Positions 55,101 to 63,439 of a stretch of 64,000 nt of DNA are shown here, one piece after another. This DNA is from Parelaphostrongylus tenuis. Taxonomy: Eukaryota > Nematoda > Chromadorea > Rhabditida > Metastrongylidae. A program made the position numbers and the translations under genes. How positions within the stretch are numbered: position 1 is the first letter of the stretch; every line of letters starts with the position of its first letter. The stretch lies in NCBI GenBank assembly GCA_019055375.1, contig JAHQIW010004486.1, positions 186,001 to 250,000 on the forward strand, read 5' to 3'. A model generated the notes under the pieces. The model worked only from the letters and a program-made list of their open reading frames with translations, was not told where the DNA came from and ran no database searches.

Positions 55101-58100
55101 TTCGATATCTCCTTCTTTCAACGCTTGCATACATATCGTTGTCGCCCAGTTCAGCGGAGCCCAGTATTTGTTGTGAACTGTCTTGATACTTTCCAAATTC
55201 CGTAATTCGTTCTCATGCAGGAAACCTTGAAAAAAGCTCTTGAATCTACAAAGCCTCGATGATCAAGCGGCAATAATTAGTCGAGAATTAAAACACAGTT
55301 CGAACCGTTCTTGATAAGTTTTTGTGCGATCTGAAAAATTTGCGAGCCTCACCTATTACTTCACATTCTTAAACATATAAATTTACATCGACTCCACTGC
55401 ACATACCGAGAACTTATCGATAGACGTCACATCTGTCGTTTGCCTTCCATCTATGAGTTGTTTAAATGTGAATACGTATACCATCACACGTAGTAAACAG
55501 AGAGTGAAACGTGGTTCTCTATTTTATTATAATAAATATACGATCTTCAAGCATCGGTCCAAATCCTTGATGCAGTGGTCGAAACAATATGTGAAATGTT
55601 TCAAAGACCTTTAGGGCCGTGAATGAGAAGAAGTAAATCGGATCTTTTCTAAAATCCTACAGTATTTTTGGATTTCTATAATCATACCACATCATATTTT
55701 ACTGAAAAAGTCAGGTAATGCTGCTGTCAAATGTCTTTATTCTTACCATCTGAACGTATAAGTCAAATTTGATATCAATTAGGCTTTGTTCTCCAGCAGC
55801 ATTCTCTGCATAATCCACCAAGCATCCATTTCTGGGGATGGATACGGCCGGCGTGGTTCTTCTGTCTAGAGCACAGAAGGTGCATAACTCGAGAATCTGC
55901 TGCAATGGCCACGAGATGAAGGCAAGATTTGGAGAGAATCCTCGTTGCCTATGCAACAAGGCCAAATGTCGTACGAACAAGGGACTCCGGGTGGGTACAC
56001 TCTTTCAGAACTCTAACATGAAGGCCCGCGTGGCGATCACCTTCTTCTATTTGTGGGCATGCGAGAAGACTGCCGCTGAGTTCTGCCACACCTCATTGGG
56101 CATCGCCACACTGACCGTGGTTGAGTCGATTATTAAAAACATTCGCGCGGATAGCGTCATTAAGCACGAATAGGTCGTCGGGGGTGGCGAAGGGCTGACT
56201 GTAAAAATTGAGAAGTTCTTGTTCTCTAGGCGCAATAACCACGTCAGCCATGTCCTTCTCCAGCAGTGGGTGTTTGGTGGAGCGTGCAGAAAACCGGAGA
56301 AGTGTTCTTAGAAAAGGTTCCTGATCGGACGGCTCAGACGCTTCTAAAGGTCATCACTCGCTGCATCGCTCCCGGAACGACCATCTAATCGGACAGTTGG
56401 AAGGCGTACAATCTGAATCAGAACCAGAAGGATAAGAACTATGAACAATCCCGCGTCAACCATCGCCACCACTTCATCAACCCAGAGACCAGCGCCCATA
56501 CTCACACGATCGAAAGCACATGGAATCAAACCAAACGACGCAAGAAACGGCAGTGTGAGACGAGCCGCACTCTCCTCGACACCTATCTGGCAGAATTTGC
56601 TTGGCGACGCATGGTCAAAAGTCGGGGTCGGGATCCATTCGAGGCACTTCTCGAGTACATGGCGATGTTCATGCCGCCGGAAAACAAAGCCTAATTGATA
56701 TTGATTTTGACTTATACGTCCAAATAGTAGGAAAGAAGACATTTGACTGCAGCGTTACCTGATTTTTATGGTAAAATATTGTGTTTAAATATGCTGTAGG
56801 ATTCTAGAAAAGATCCAGCAAATCAAATGCGACTCGGATCTGTGGAGTAAAAAACTGACAGCAGGTTGTATAAAAAACATTATAACTGCGTGCATGACTA
56901 ATTTCAGTTCAATGATCTGTCAATCCTGTCAAGGCAGAGTCGTATGCTATCTGCTATATCAGTCAGTCCTACGAGCTAAATTTTCCATGTATTCAAGGCC
57001 ATGAGCTTTTGAAAGTAGCGTGTGATACAAGCTGAGGGCTGGTAATAGGTGTTCTATCTTCATGAATCTAATTCTATGCAAACCAGGCATATGCAGTCCC
57101 ACACACCGACGAGGACGTCACACATGTGATAGGAGAGTCGTTGAAACAACATTTTCCATCCTTACTAGGTAACGCAGGAAGGCGGATTTTAGTGAATATT
57201 GGAAAGAAAGGCGTAAAAAAGACATTTCTTGGTGACTTCGACACCTTCGCCATTCCTAGCATAACACTGCAGATACTCGATATCTCAAAAATAGTACAGT
57301 ACTTCTATCAATGTAGATTCGATGTAAATAACAGCGGACGCAAACGTTTTTGCACACCACTCTACAACATTGGGTTTATTCAATCCAATCCCGACTGACG
57401 CAAACGTTTTTGCACACCACTCTACATCATTGGGTTTATTGTAACATCATAATACCGCAATAGGCGGTCAAATAAAATGATTTCTGATTGATTATTGAAA
57501 CCCAATATCTGTCAATATATGTGGGTTCAATGTCAACAATGACTGCCCCGCCACACCGTAGATGATTGGCTGTTGACAGATAATGAGTTGCAGCGTAGAG
57601 AGAGTGGAGTGCAAAACGAGCGTCGGTGGTGCAACGGTTTAGCACATGCTCCCGGAAAGAGTAAGATATGGGTTTCGAGTCCCGGTTGACGAAGACGTTT
57701 TTGCACACCACTCTACATTATTGGGTAAGTAACAGGATCATCGTAGAAGATGACCAAAGTATGGAGAACCACAGTATACGTTGATATAATGTCGCGGACT
57801 TTTCTACTAGCTGTTCACGCTGCGAATAAAGATTTGAGCATCAACACAAGCCTATATTTAACTTTTCGACAGCAATGACATTTATTCAGAGCAAGAAATT
57901 GAAAGCACAGTTAGCTGCCATCGTAAGCATGTGACGCAGTGGTTAGAGGTTGTTCTGCGTTAAACACGTGGTCCCTATATCCGGTCACACGTCGTGGATT
58001 TACCACGCCTTCCATACCTCCGGCGTAGGATAAGCGGTAAAAGATCTGTTTGAGAGTATAACTGCACTACACTGATACATCGTCAAACCACTGAAATGTC

Positions 58101-61100
58101 ATTATATAGACTGCAGAGGCGTTCACTCTCCTCGAGCGATATCATATAAATCTGGGGTCATGAAACATACCTATAAATTAGTCAGCACTTGATGATTTGT
58201 GCTTTGTCTTATGATTAGGTGTGAGATGGTGGTATGAATTAGAAGGATATCAAAGGCAGGGTGAGAAGAGGGCTTCCGGAAGTGTTAGTTGCCATGAAGT
58301 CTTCATAGTCTTAGAGAGCCTGGAGAGCTTCTCATTCCCTTCGTTGTACTCTACATCGCGGGATTCAATAGCAAATGCCTTAGACATCAAATCGTCAAAG
58401 CCAGAATTACATTGGCGTTAAAGTGGAAAACGGTGATCTCAAAACTACATAAGTTCTTGGTTTTCCTTTTGCACACAAGACACAGCAATCTCCTGTTGAT
58501 CGAGCTTCATGGTAAACTCAAGTGAAGAAAAATGTTAAAGAAAAAATTTGTACTTTTACCCATTTCATCTTGCTTCAATAGCTCTTTTCTTTGGAGGACG
58601 TCCCACCCAAGTTATGAATTATTTTGAAGTAACAATGTTTGTAGAAGTTTGTTCTAACAAACACGATAACAACGGACTTTTCTTCCATCACACACCACGA
58701 TCATAAACAGTGCATAGTTAACGATGGATTCTCGTATCTAGCATCCTCATAACATCATGCTCAGTTTTTCTTTCCTACTTCATCAGAAGCTCTACTGCTG
58801 CGTAGAAAAGTTTGGTGGAACCTGAAGCGCAATCGAGCTAATGACCATGTGTGTGTCGCAGGCCACCTCCAAAAACTTACTATAAAAGGATAAAGGATAA
58901 AGCTCTCGGCGTTGATCAATCCCTGAGGGATGCGCCATGCATTCGACTTCAATTTCTAACTTCGTTTTGAGGTGATTGAATGCATATCTGGCCTTTACAA
59001 TGACTCGCGGAGGCCTCCGGTGAACCGAGTCAGTGCTGCTTATCCTCCCAGATAAGTCTGAGACCTGTCTGGTACCAATTTACCGACCCCGGAGAGATGG
59101 ATGGCTTGGTGAGCCATGAGCGCGAGATCGATCCATTGACCTCGTGTGCGACGCAGGGCACCTCTAACCACTGCGCCACATGCGCTCTCCTACTCTATGC
59201 CACTCAAATTCAGTATAATTGTAGTACACAAGGCGCTATTACAATTTACTGTGCAGATTCCAGTACATCTCACATTAGATTCGTTTCCTTGCATTCGTCC
59301 TTCAAAAGGCCTTCAAACATTCTACGTGTTGCTTGAGATTTCGTGTTCTTCATGAATGGCATAGAATGGTGTCAAGACTACTTTGCATCCAGTCTTCGAA
59401 GTAGTAGAGCTAACCGATTCTCCTTGACCCGTACGACAAATCAATTATTTCTGTGTAGGTTAAGTCTGTAGCACGAGGTTGGTAATAAAAATGTATCTGG
59501 CTAACGTTGCGACGCGTTTCGCCTTCTTCAAAGCGTAGGATTCGAGTCAATTACCCGCAGTCCTCGTTGTAACCTTCTTCTCATTGCCGATCACGTCGAA
59601 TCTTTATCTATGGGTACCGCTTAAGTAAAGGTGATTTTTTGTTGATGATATTTTGATTTTTTCCCAGGACATTCATTCTGCGGTAGTAGTCAGTATTAAC
59701 GACCGCTATAGAGCGTTACTATGTTATGTAGCTGATTCAAATTCAGCGTCGGCATAACTCAATCGTATTTTCTTCGTTGATTAGATCTGTAGCAGGAGGT
59801 GTCAATGTTAATTCGGCTACATTTCTATATAAACCATTGTTCTGAAAGAGAGAAAAATGCGTTTAAAAGTTGGCCGAATGAAAATTTTAATCAACAAATC
59901 CGCACTATAGGCTTAATCAACAACGAAAATATGTTGATTGGTTATGCAGAGGCTAAAGGAAGGCCGATTACATTTTTGATAATTCGTTCTAACCATTGAT
60001 AATTCGAATTTTGCAGGATTGTTTGTTTGGAGTAACAGATAACTATCAACGGCTGAATAGCTATTAGCTAATTAATGCTTCATCCTACATATGGAGTTAG
60101 CCGGGCAAGGTTCTTTATTCCAGCAATGCTACCCTAGACCCATGCCCTTTACGGGAAGGTACAAATCAAGCAAAACGAAGGCGAATATCCACAATGAAGG
60201 CGATTCACGTTGGGCGATCAATTCAGATCGTCAGTTGTGAAGAGCACGAAACGCACTGATACGTTAGCCGAATAGAAAAATTTTTAGCAACGAGCTTGTG
60301 CTAAAGGCTCAATTAACAAGGAAAAAACTGACCACTGCTAAGGTCCACATGTTTCACATATTGATGATTTACTTCCAAGAGGCTTTTAGTCAAATCAATG
60401 CTCACCAAGCAATTTGCGCTTAAGCAAACAACGACATATCAGTGGACTCATTCAGTAGCTTTGTTACCTTCTTTGTCTCTTTGATGAGCTATATTTGGCT
60501 GAATCGCTGACAAAAACCAACATTTTCATTGTTTTATGCGTACTATAAGCTTTTATGAGAAAGTATTACATATTGCAAATACAGTTTCTCTGTTATTGTA
60601 TATAAATTTTGAGTTGTAAATATTTTGATAAACAACCGTTTTAGATAAATGTATCAACTTAGTGCGTGCTGTTTTTTAGTTTTTGAATTAATGAATGCCT
60701 AGTAATATTATGCATGGTAACATTCAATCTGTGAGCCAAGTAGATTGAAGATATATCAAAACGTATGGATATAAAATGAAGCTAAGAGAGGCCAGATCGT
60801 AATATAGACCTTAACACATGCAAAGACTCTTTCTTGAAGCTTTCAGACATTTGAATCACCGAGAAGAACTAAAATTCACCTGCTTCAACAAGTGATTCCA
60901 TGGTTGGAAATCTTCGACGAACAGGAAGTGATATGTCGCGAAACACCATTACCTGCAGAAAAGAGAATTAGAAAAAATACTGATTCATGTCTGTTGATAA
61001 CTCCTCTATTGGTTGAAAAAATAATTGACTGGATTTGTATTCGTTTCTGCAACTATCTGTGAGCAGGCGTAGTTTCTCATGGTTCGGCTTCCATCCTTTA

Positions 61101-63059
61101 TTCAAGAAACAATACAGTAAAAAGAATGGACCTAACACGGAATATGTAAGGCTGGCTCCTTCTACTCGCCATATTTCACAAAACAAATTATACATGTGAA
61201 GTACCCCTATACTTGGACACTGCAATGATCTGCCATATTCGCATTAGCTCGGTGTCAAAATAAACTGTATTCACAGGCCTCACCTGAGACAATGCACAGT
61301 AGCGTATTATAGTTCGCCTATATAGAACCACCTTCTTGGTGTTGCCTCTTAGGTATGTGGAGACAGTGAGTGCCAGGCTGAAGAAAAGAATTATAATGTG
61401 CGATTCAAAATTAAATGCGAAGAATCGCTATCTTGCTAACAAGAATGTAGTTACAAAAGTCCGCTAATGACTGTATCTGGTCAGGCGACGACTTGGAGCC
61501 TAAACACAGTTATTTGGACACTCCAGAATAAAAAAATCCTGCTCAATCAGCAAATTAGCGTTCAAAAAAAGTTGTGTCCTCCCAGGTTTGAAAGGTAGGC
61601 CATTCAAATATTATGAATCAAACAATACACGAAATTCAGTGACACCCTCACCCTTGCCCATGAGGAACAATAAAAACAGTCTTAACAAGCAACGAAATCG
61701 AAGAAATAAAAAGTCAAGAGACAAACTCCTGCCAAGATTCATTACTATATTCGATAAACACACTACTATCATAATTTCTTATTTAGCGGAAAATACTGAT
61801 TACTCACTTTTCCATCCAACCCATATTCTGGAAAATACTTCTCCATCGATCAACAACGATTGTTACGAAAAATCCAAGCATAAACGTGAGCGGAATGTAC
61901 TCCAGTCTCTTGTCACAGTATTCGGATATTTTTTCGAACTGTCTAAAATCACTTGACTAATATGGTGAGATGCGAGGAAAGATTGAAACTTGAGGTAACA
62001 TCCAACCCGAGCTACCTGTTCCAAGAGCTCGTGTGTTATCCAAAAAGCCACTAAGACCTCCGCCCTGTCTTTCTCTCGGCTTGAAAGGCTTCGAACAACT
62101 TCACGTTCTGAGTTTTGCTCGCACTTTAGCACCTTTAGGTTGTATATTTTCACATCTCGCCTTGTCGTTAAAATAAAATTAGGCAGTAAGCAAAGTGGAG
62201 AGTTTCCATTTGACTGATATTTGATGCCCTCACTAAGTTCCAGTATGCAGAACACTCTGCTTTTGAAATCTGGAAGTGTTAAAATGCTTGGTTTGAGTCA
62301 GATGTTAATTTTCTTATTCGTCCATATCACACTATAATTAGCTTTATTACAACGCCTACAAATGAAAGAAGACTCATGTCCAGTAATATCAACGATCAAT
62401 CAAGACACTCGGAGGATATTCTTTTGAGGTTTTTTTAAGTGCAGAATGAAGCTTCCTGATCAGCATCCAACATAATATCTAAGTGATAAAGTATAGTTGA
62501 ATTCAAGAAATGTAGCTACAGAGTTCTCGAATGTAGAAGTCATACGGACTACAACCACATTTACAAATGGCTCTCATGTAGTCAAGTGGGTCGGGATGTG
62601 ATTCACATTATTACTCTTCGACCACAATGCTTCACCGCCTCAAAGTGATGGCGTGATATTTTTGAGTGCTGCGATAAGTGCAAAATTGGGCATTGTACAA
62701 CAACAAGTTCCGTACTTGTACAGATAGACCAATTAAATTACTATCCATCGAGTGATCAGAGCCGGACAAACAGCTTCACCACGCCGAACAAGGCTATATG
62801 AGGAAACTTTACTGCGTGGCCGCTTTACTAATGTGCTTAGAAGAAACAGGTGACTAGGCAGCAAAAGCATATGAACTCACCGCTTAGCCTCACCATGGAG
62901 GACGCTCCTATAGATCACAAACACTGCATAGTATCCGCAAAGCCAGACGATTAGGTCAGCGACTATCGACTTGTATATTGAACCACGCCATCGAAAAAGT
63001 AGTTTGAAGAAGGTGAAATAGGATACTGATGAAACATCCAAATTATATGATACGGTCAT
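40096..63059 (-). CDS. bestrophin-family anion channel, gene A
   Basis: Nine exons: 62881-63059, 61808-61942, 61284-61377, 60880-60952, 55071-55225, 46076-46153, 45896-45985, 45650-45712 and 40096-40180. All have GT-AG junctions and continuous phase, giving about 317 residues that cover the bestrophin core. Seen: [15 protein letters not shown] and RWRGSIYK; neck [10 protein letters not shown] with Ile and both Phe kept; [58 protein letters not shown]; and the calcium clasp [11 protein letters not shown]. Family role: pentameric calcium-activated chloride channel with four membrane helices per subunit. Introns hold a Merlin, SINEs, a mariner, RTE copy 4, hammerhead elements and PLE copy 1. The C-terminal tail exons and stop were not found. 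Nothing in the core is broken. Confidence 0.85.
40786..40834 (-). ncRNA. hammerhead-like motif, family 3, decayed
   Basis: Core ATGGTGA, stem II GTCC/GGAC, then CAAAC. Several invariant positions are changed; recognisable from its mirror copy at 41116. Confidence 0.45.
41116..41163 (+). ncRNA. hammerhead-like motif, family 3
   Basis: Stem I GTGGTA/TACCAC (six perfect pairs), core ATGATGA (C3 replaced by A), stem II GTCC-caaaa-GGAC, GAAAC, palindromic stem III ACAGGCGCCTGT, then A; predicted cut between 41157 and 41158. Everything but C3 fits the consensus. Confidence 0.6.
41586..43507 (-). mobile_element. Penelope-like element with inverted terminal repeats (PLE copy 1)
   Basis: Termini of about 205-215 bp are inverted (41586-41791 and 43292-43507; 'agcaaaacacga' at one end, 'ctcgtgttttgctc' at the other). 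On minus: RT with [15 protein letters not shown] and [11 protein letters not shown] (YIDD catalytic motif) at about 42870-42700, thumb region [23 protein letters not shown] and [13 protein letters not shown] (42694-42395), then a GIY-YIG domain [18 protein letters not shown] near 42116 and [18 protein letters not shown] to about 41850. There are frameshifts, and the N-terminal RT part is missing or unreadable (1.9 kb versus about 3 kb for complete PLEs). It sits in the gene A intron between exons 8 and 9. Confidence 0.85.
43508..43789. other. unassigned intronic stretch
   Basis: No feature recognised. Confidence 0.3.
43790..44070 (-). pseudogene. mariner transposase C-terminal fragment
   Basis: Minus-strand translation with frame changes gives [17 protein letters not shown] (third catalytic Asp of mariner), SITDFFDLQ and an IDHDENYNI tail. 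Upstream catalytic regions are absent. Confidence 0.65.
44150..45310. repeat. unassigned stretch followed by family D copies (44550-45260)
   Basis: The D part has 'cttttcataagagtgttgc', 'cttaaatcc.gagctactgcgc', and 'cacacgccgc' blocks, in two orientations. 44150-44550 shows nothing recognisable. Confidence 0.45.
45650..45712 (-). CDS. bestrophin A exon 8
   Basis: tttcag acceptor; [15 protein letters not shown] and LVGWMK; gtacgt donor. 63 nt. Confidence 0.9.
45896..45985 (-). CDS. bestrophin A exon 7
   Basis: tttag acceptor; [30 protein letters not shown]; gtgggt donor. 90 nt, phase 0. Confidence 0.85.
46076..46153 (-). CDS. bestrophin A exon 6
   Basis: tttcag acceptor; [26 protein letters not shown]; gtttgc donor. 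78 nt, phase 0. Separated from exon 5 by a 9-kb intron made largely of transposons. Confidence 0.9.
46540..48540. repeat. cluster of dispersed repeat family D
   Basis: At least four joined copies, with 'cgtaagagtgctag', 'gagtgttagtaatcattcga', 'aacactgcagcagaa', 'gcgcgcggctgatgtaaaac' and 'tcatttgtcgcc' blocks in both orientations. Inside the gene A intron between exons 5 and 6. The open frames across it (up to 133 codons) are not conserved proteins. Confidence 0.55.
48560..48652. repeat. (ATAC/TATG)n simple repeat
   Basis: Imperfect alternating AT-rich run directly 5' of RTE copy 4. Confidence 0.85.
48655..51999 (+). mobile_element. RTE-clade retrotransposon, full-length, frame-broken (copy 4)
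   Basis: Plus strand. Endonuclease from about 49159 ([13 protein letters not shown]); the catalytic Glu region reads [10 protein letters not shown], with Lys where copy 2 has Glu. Then [17 protein letters not shown] near 49860, the linker [18 protein letters not shown] and RT: VKNRTTP (frameshift near 50510), [30 protein letters not shown] (frameshift near 51070), [12 protein letters not shown] near 51175, and the C-terminal [15 protein letters not shown]. It ends in AGGTGAT-like repeats at about 51999. Antisense to bestrophin A within its largest intron. Not functional. Confidence 0.95.
52000..52169. other. unassigned stretch
   Basis: Short spacer between RTE copy 4 and the mariner; no clear inverted terminus could be fixed. 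Confidence 0.3.
52170..53165 (-). pseudogene. Tc1/mariner-superfamily transposase, nearly full length, inactive
   Basis: On minus: [20 protein letters not shown] near 53140, HTH region [20 protein letters not shown] and [10 protein letters not shown] (53060-52950), then the catalytic domain: VIFTAEK near 52735 (the first Asp of the D-D-D triad is Ala), [28 protein letters not shown] (second Asp kept), an in-frame stop, [13 protein letters not shown] near 52330 (third Asp kept), ending at TAG 52170. Frameshifts lie between the two domains. Different lineage from the other mariner fragments here. No inverted termini found. Confidence 0.85.
53230..53545 (+). repeat. dispersed repeat family R2, copy 3
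   Basis: Shares 'cacagagttttt', 'ctctagcattcagttcgt', 'tactggttgaggga', 'tctcgaggatagc' and a G-rich 3' part followed by 'aaaattatcacaattaat'. Best-preserved copy in this window. Confidence 0.6.
53609..53705. repeat. (TA)n and TACA simple repeat
   Basis: Two TA runs separated by TACATACATA, about 95 bp. Confidence 0.9.
53706..54360. repeat. dispersed repeat family D copy
   Basis: 'gtagaagagactttgtctgtc', 'ttattttacccaataaa', 'ctacactgcagcgaaacgc' and 'attgaatgattaccaaagctc' blocks in D order. Confidence 0.45.
54376..54670 (-). repeat. hammerhead family 1 repeat, diverged single unit
   Basis: Follows the unit layout of the array at 18780-19608 in order (aaaaagaatg, ggtacgc..aggtcatacaccggtg, gccttgcattg.agcaagga, acagtg.acactg, aaaactaattca..gatcgactg), but with many substitutions. 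It ends in a local inverted repeat with 'gatccatgacat'. Single copy, no tandem partner seen. Confidence 0.75.
54410..54458 (-). ncRNA. hammerhead ribozyme motif, family 1, diverged
   Basis: Core CTGACGA and GAAAC intact, stem III ACACCGGTGT intact, GTA cut site. Stem I GAGTCA/TGACCT keeps four pairs. Stem II GGAG/CTTC keeps four pairs including a G-U. Could still fold. Confidence 0.65.
54920..54985 (+). other. tRNA-like segment
   Basis: A B-box ggttcgagtcc lies about 40 nt after 'tggtgtgctgcggtcac'. No good cloverleaf can be drawn. Possibly a SINE head remnant. Confidence 0.25.
55071..55225 (-). CDS. bestrophin A exon 5
   Basis: tcaag acceptor; [51 protein letters not shown]; gttaga donor. 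155 nt. In gene B this exon appears split before YW. Confidence 0.88.
55640..56816 (+). mobile_element. Merlin DNA transposon, about 1.18 kb
   Basis: Long imperfect inverted ends: ggatcttttctaaaatcctaca from 55640, mirrored by tgtaggattctagaaaagatcc ending 56816; similarity continues inward past 'tcaggtaa.gctgc.gtcaaatgtctt'. An 8-bp duplication (agtaaatc / agcaaatc, one mismatch) flanks it, the size expected for Merlin. The transposase lies between the ends. Within the gene A intron between exons 4 and 5. Confidence 0.88.
55838..56692 (+). pseudogene. Merlin (ISXO2-like, IS1016-related) transposase, frame-broken
   Basis: From ATG 55838: a Cys/His zinc-ribbon region ([22 protein letters not shown]), then [19 protein letters not shown] and the HTH-like part to a stop near 56173. 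In another frame: a [11 protein letters not shown] and [11 protein letters not shown] block (typical ISXO2 'VEIDE..F..RK' and 'WVFGG'; the catalytic Asp region reads KIEK), then [20 protein letters not shown] and a [13 protein letters not shown]...[10 protein letters not shown] end at 56692. At least two frameshifts and a stop. Confidence 0.88.
57068..57398 (+). CDS. uncharacterised open frame, possibly an exon
   Basis: An open stretch without ATG reads [59 protein letters not shown]. Composition is protein-like and an 'ag' acceptor lies at its start, but I do not recognise the family. The last 20 or so codons come from the 'gcacaccactctaca' repeat. It may be part of an unknown mobile element. 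Confidence 0.2.
57338..57726. repeat. repeat cluster with a tRNA-like unit between inverted arms
   Basis: A block 'acgtttttgcacaccactct' occurs at about 57348, 57407 and 57696 in direct orientation. A reversed copy ('gagtggagtgcaaaacg') occurs at about 57602. The last two frame a tRNA-like sequence, so about 25 further pairs extend its acceptor stem. Confidence 0.65.
57621..57691 (+). other. tRNA-like structure (Ser GGA-like anticodon loop), probably SINE-derived
   Basis: Seven-pair acceptor CGTCGGT/GTTGACG (three wobbles), D arm TGC/GCA with GG in the loop, anticodon stem TGCTC/GAGTA with loop CCGGAAA (position 33 is C, not the usual U), T arm GGG/CCC around TTTCGAGT. The short T stem and C33 argue against a working tRNA. 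Confidence 0.4.
57925..58050 (+). mobile_element. tRNA-derived SINE fragment (S6)
   Basis: Head 'gcatgtgacgcagtggttag' matches S1-S4. The body 'ccatacctccggcgtaggataagcggta' matches the start of the SINE body. B box decayed. Opposite orientation to the other copies. Confidence 0.6.
58051..58883. other. unassigned intronic stretch
   Basis: No feature recognised. Confidence 0.3.
58884..59190 (-). mobile_element. tRNA-derived SINE, copy S4 (full length)
   Basis: Minus strand: GCGCATGTGGCGCAGTGG with TTAGAGG (A box), GGATCGATCTC (B box), body, and a 3' end with TTTATCCTTTATCC repeats. About 305 bp; the reference copy for the family in this window. Confidence 0.85.
59270..59430 (+). repeat. dispersed repeat family R2, partial copy
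   Basis: 'ttccttgcattcgtcc', 'cgtgttcttcatgaatggcat' align with R2; the rest is lost. Confidence 0.4.
59431..60879. other. intronic stretch with one PLE-end motif
   Basis: A minus-strand PLE-end motif (CTTTGAAGAAGGCGAAACGC...AACGTTAGCC) at 59499-59536. The rest is AT-rich with no recognised feature. Confidence 0.35.
60880..60952 (-). CDS. bestrophin A exon 4
   Basis: ctgcag acceptor; [20 protein letters not shown] then LVEA and a split Gly; gtgaat donor. 73 nt. The RFPT motif is characteristic of bestrophins. Confidence 0.9.
61284..61377 (-). CDS. bestrophin A exon 3
   Basis: tcttcag acceptor; [30 protein letters not shown]; gtgagg donor. 94 nt joining exon 2 in phase. Confidence 0.9.
61808..61942 (-). 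CDS. bestrophin A exon 2 (neck helix)
   Basis: ttttag acceptor; [16 protein letters not shown] then [17 protein letters not shown] and QNMGWMEK; gtgagt donor. 135 nt. The helix lining the channel neck is intact. Confidence 0.9.
62881..63059 (-). CDS. bestrophin A exon 1
   Basis: ATG start, [29 protein letters not shown], first membrane helix [14 protein letters not shown], ending GEAK with gtgag donor. 179 nt, equal to gene B exon 1. Confidence 0.9.
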
Positions 63060-63439
63060 TGAAGCGCCTAAATAACGACAAAGTCAATAACCTTATTGTT
63101 TTTTCGATAACCAGACTTGAGGTTACTGACGGCAAGAATTATTTGATCTCTTAGGTCCTAAGTGGCGCGTATACATGCCATCGTTCTCAACGTCTGGCGC
63201 CGCGAGCCAAGATATTCTACGATGCAAGCAGCAATGGAAGCGTGGAAAGTTATTTAATAAAGTTAGGTTTCAAGAAGACATTATCACTACTGAATGACTG
63301 GGCATCACAGAAGAGACTCTTATAGGGATCTTCTTCCGGTGTAAAGAACGCCCATGTGTCGAAGAAGCCTCCTATAATTTAACAAGATAATCACATCTTT
63401 TCCAAAAGGAATAATTGCGACTGGTATAAAGCAACTGTT
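63060..63439. other. upstream region of bestrophin A
   Basis: Expected to hold the 5' UTR and promoter of gene A. No motif can be called with confidence. Confidence 0.35.

Noticed and set aside
55711..55980. Minus-strand 89-codon frame
   Set aside because: Shadow of the Merlin transposase and its terminal repeat.
58884..59190. SINE heads as genuine tRNA genes
   Set aside because: A and B boxes are present but cloverleaf stems do not close, and the head continues into a shared SINE body repeated several times.
61863..62255. 130-codon minus-strand frame in intron 1 of bestrophin A
   Set aside because: It overlaps exon 2 in a different frame, has no domain similarity, and the spliced exon reading is clearly the real one.
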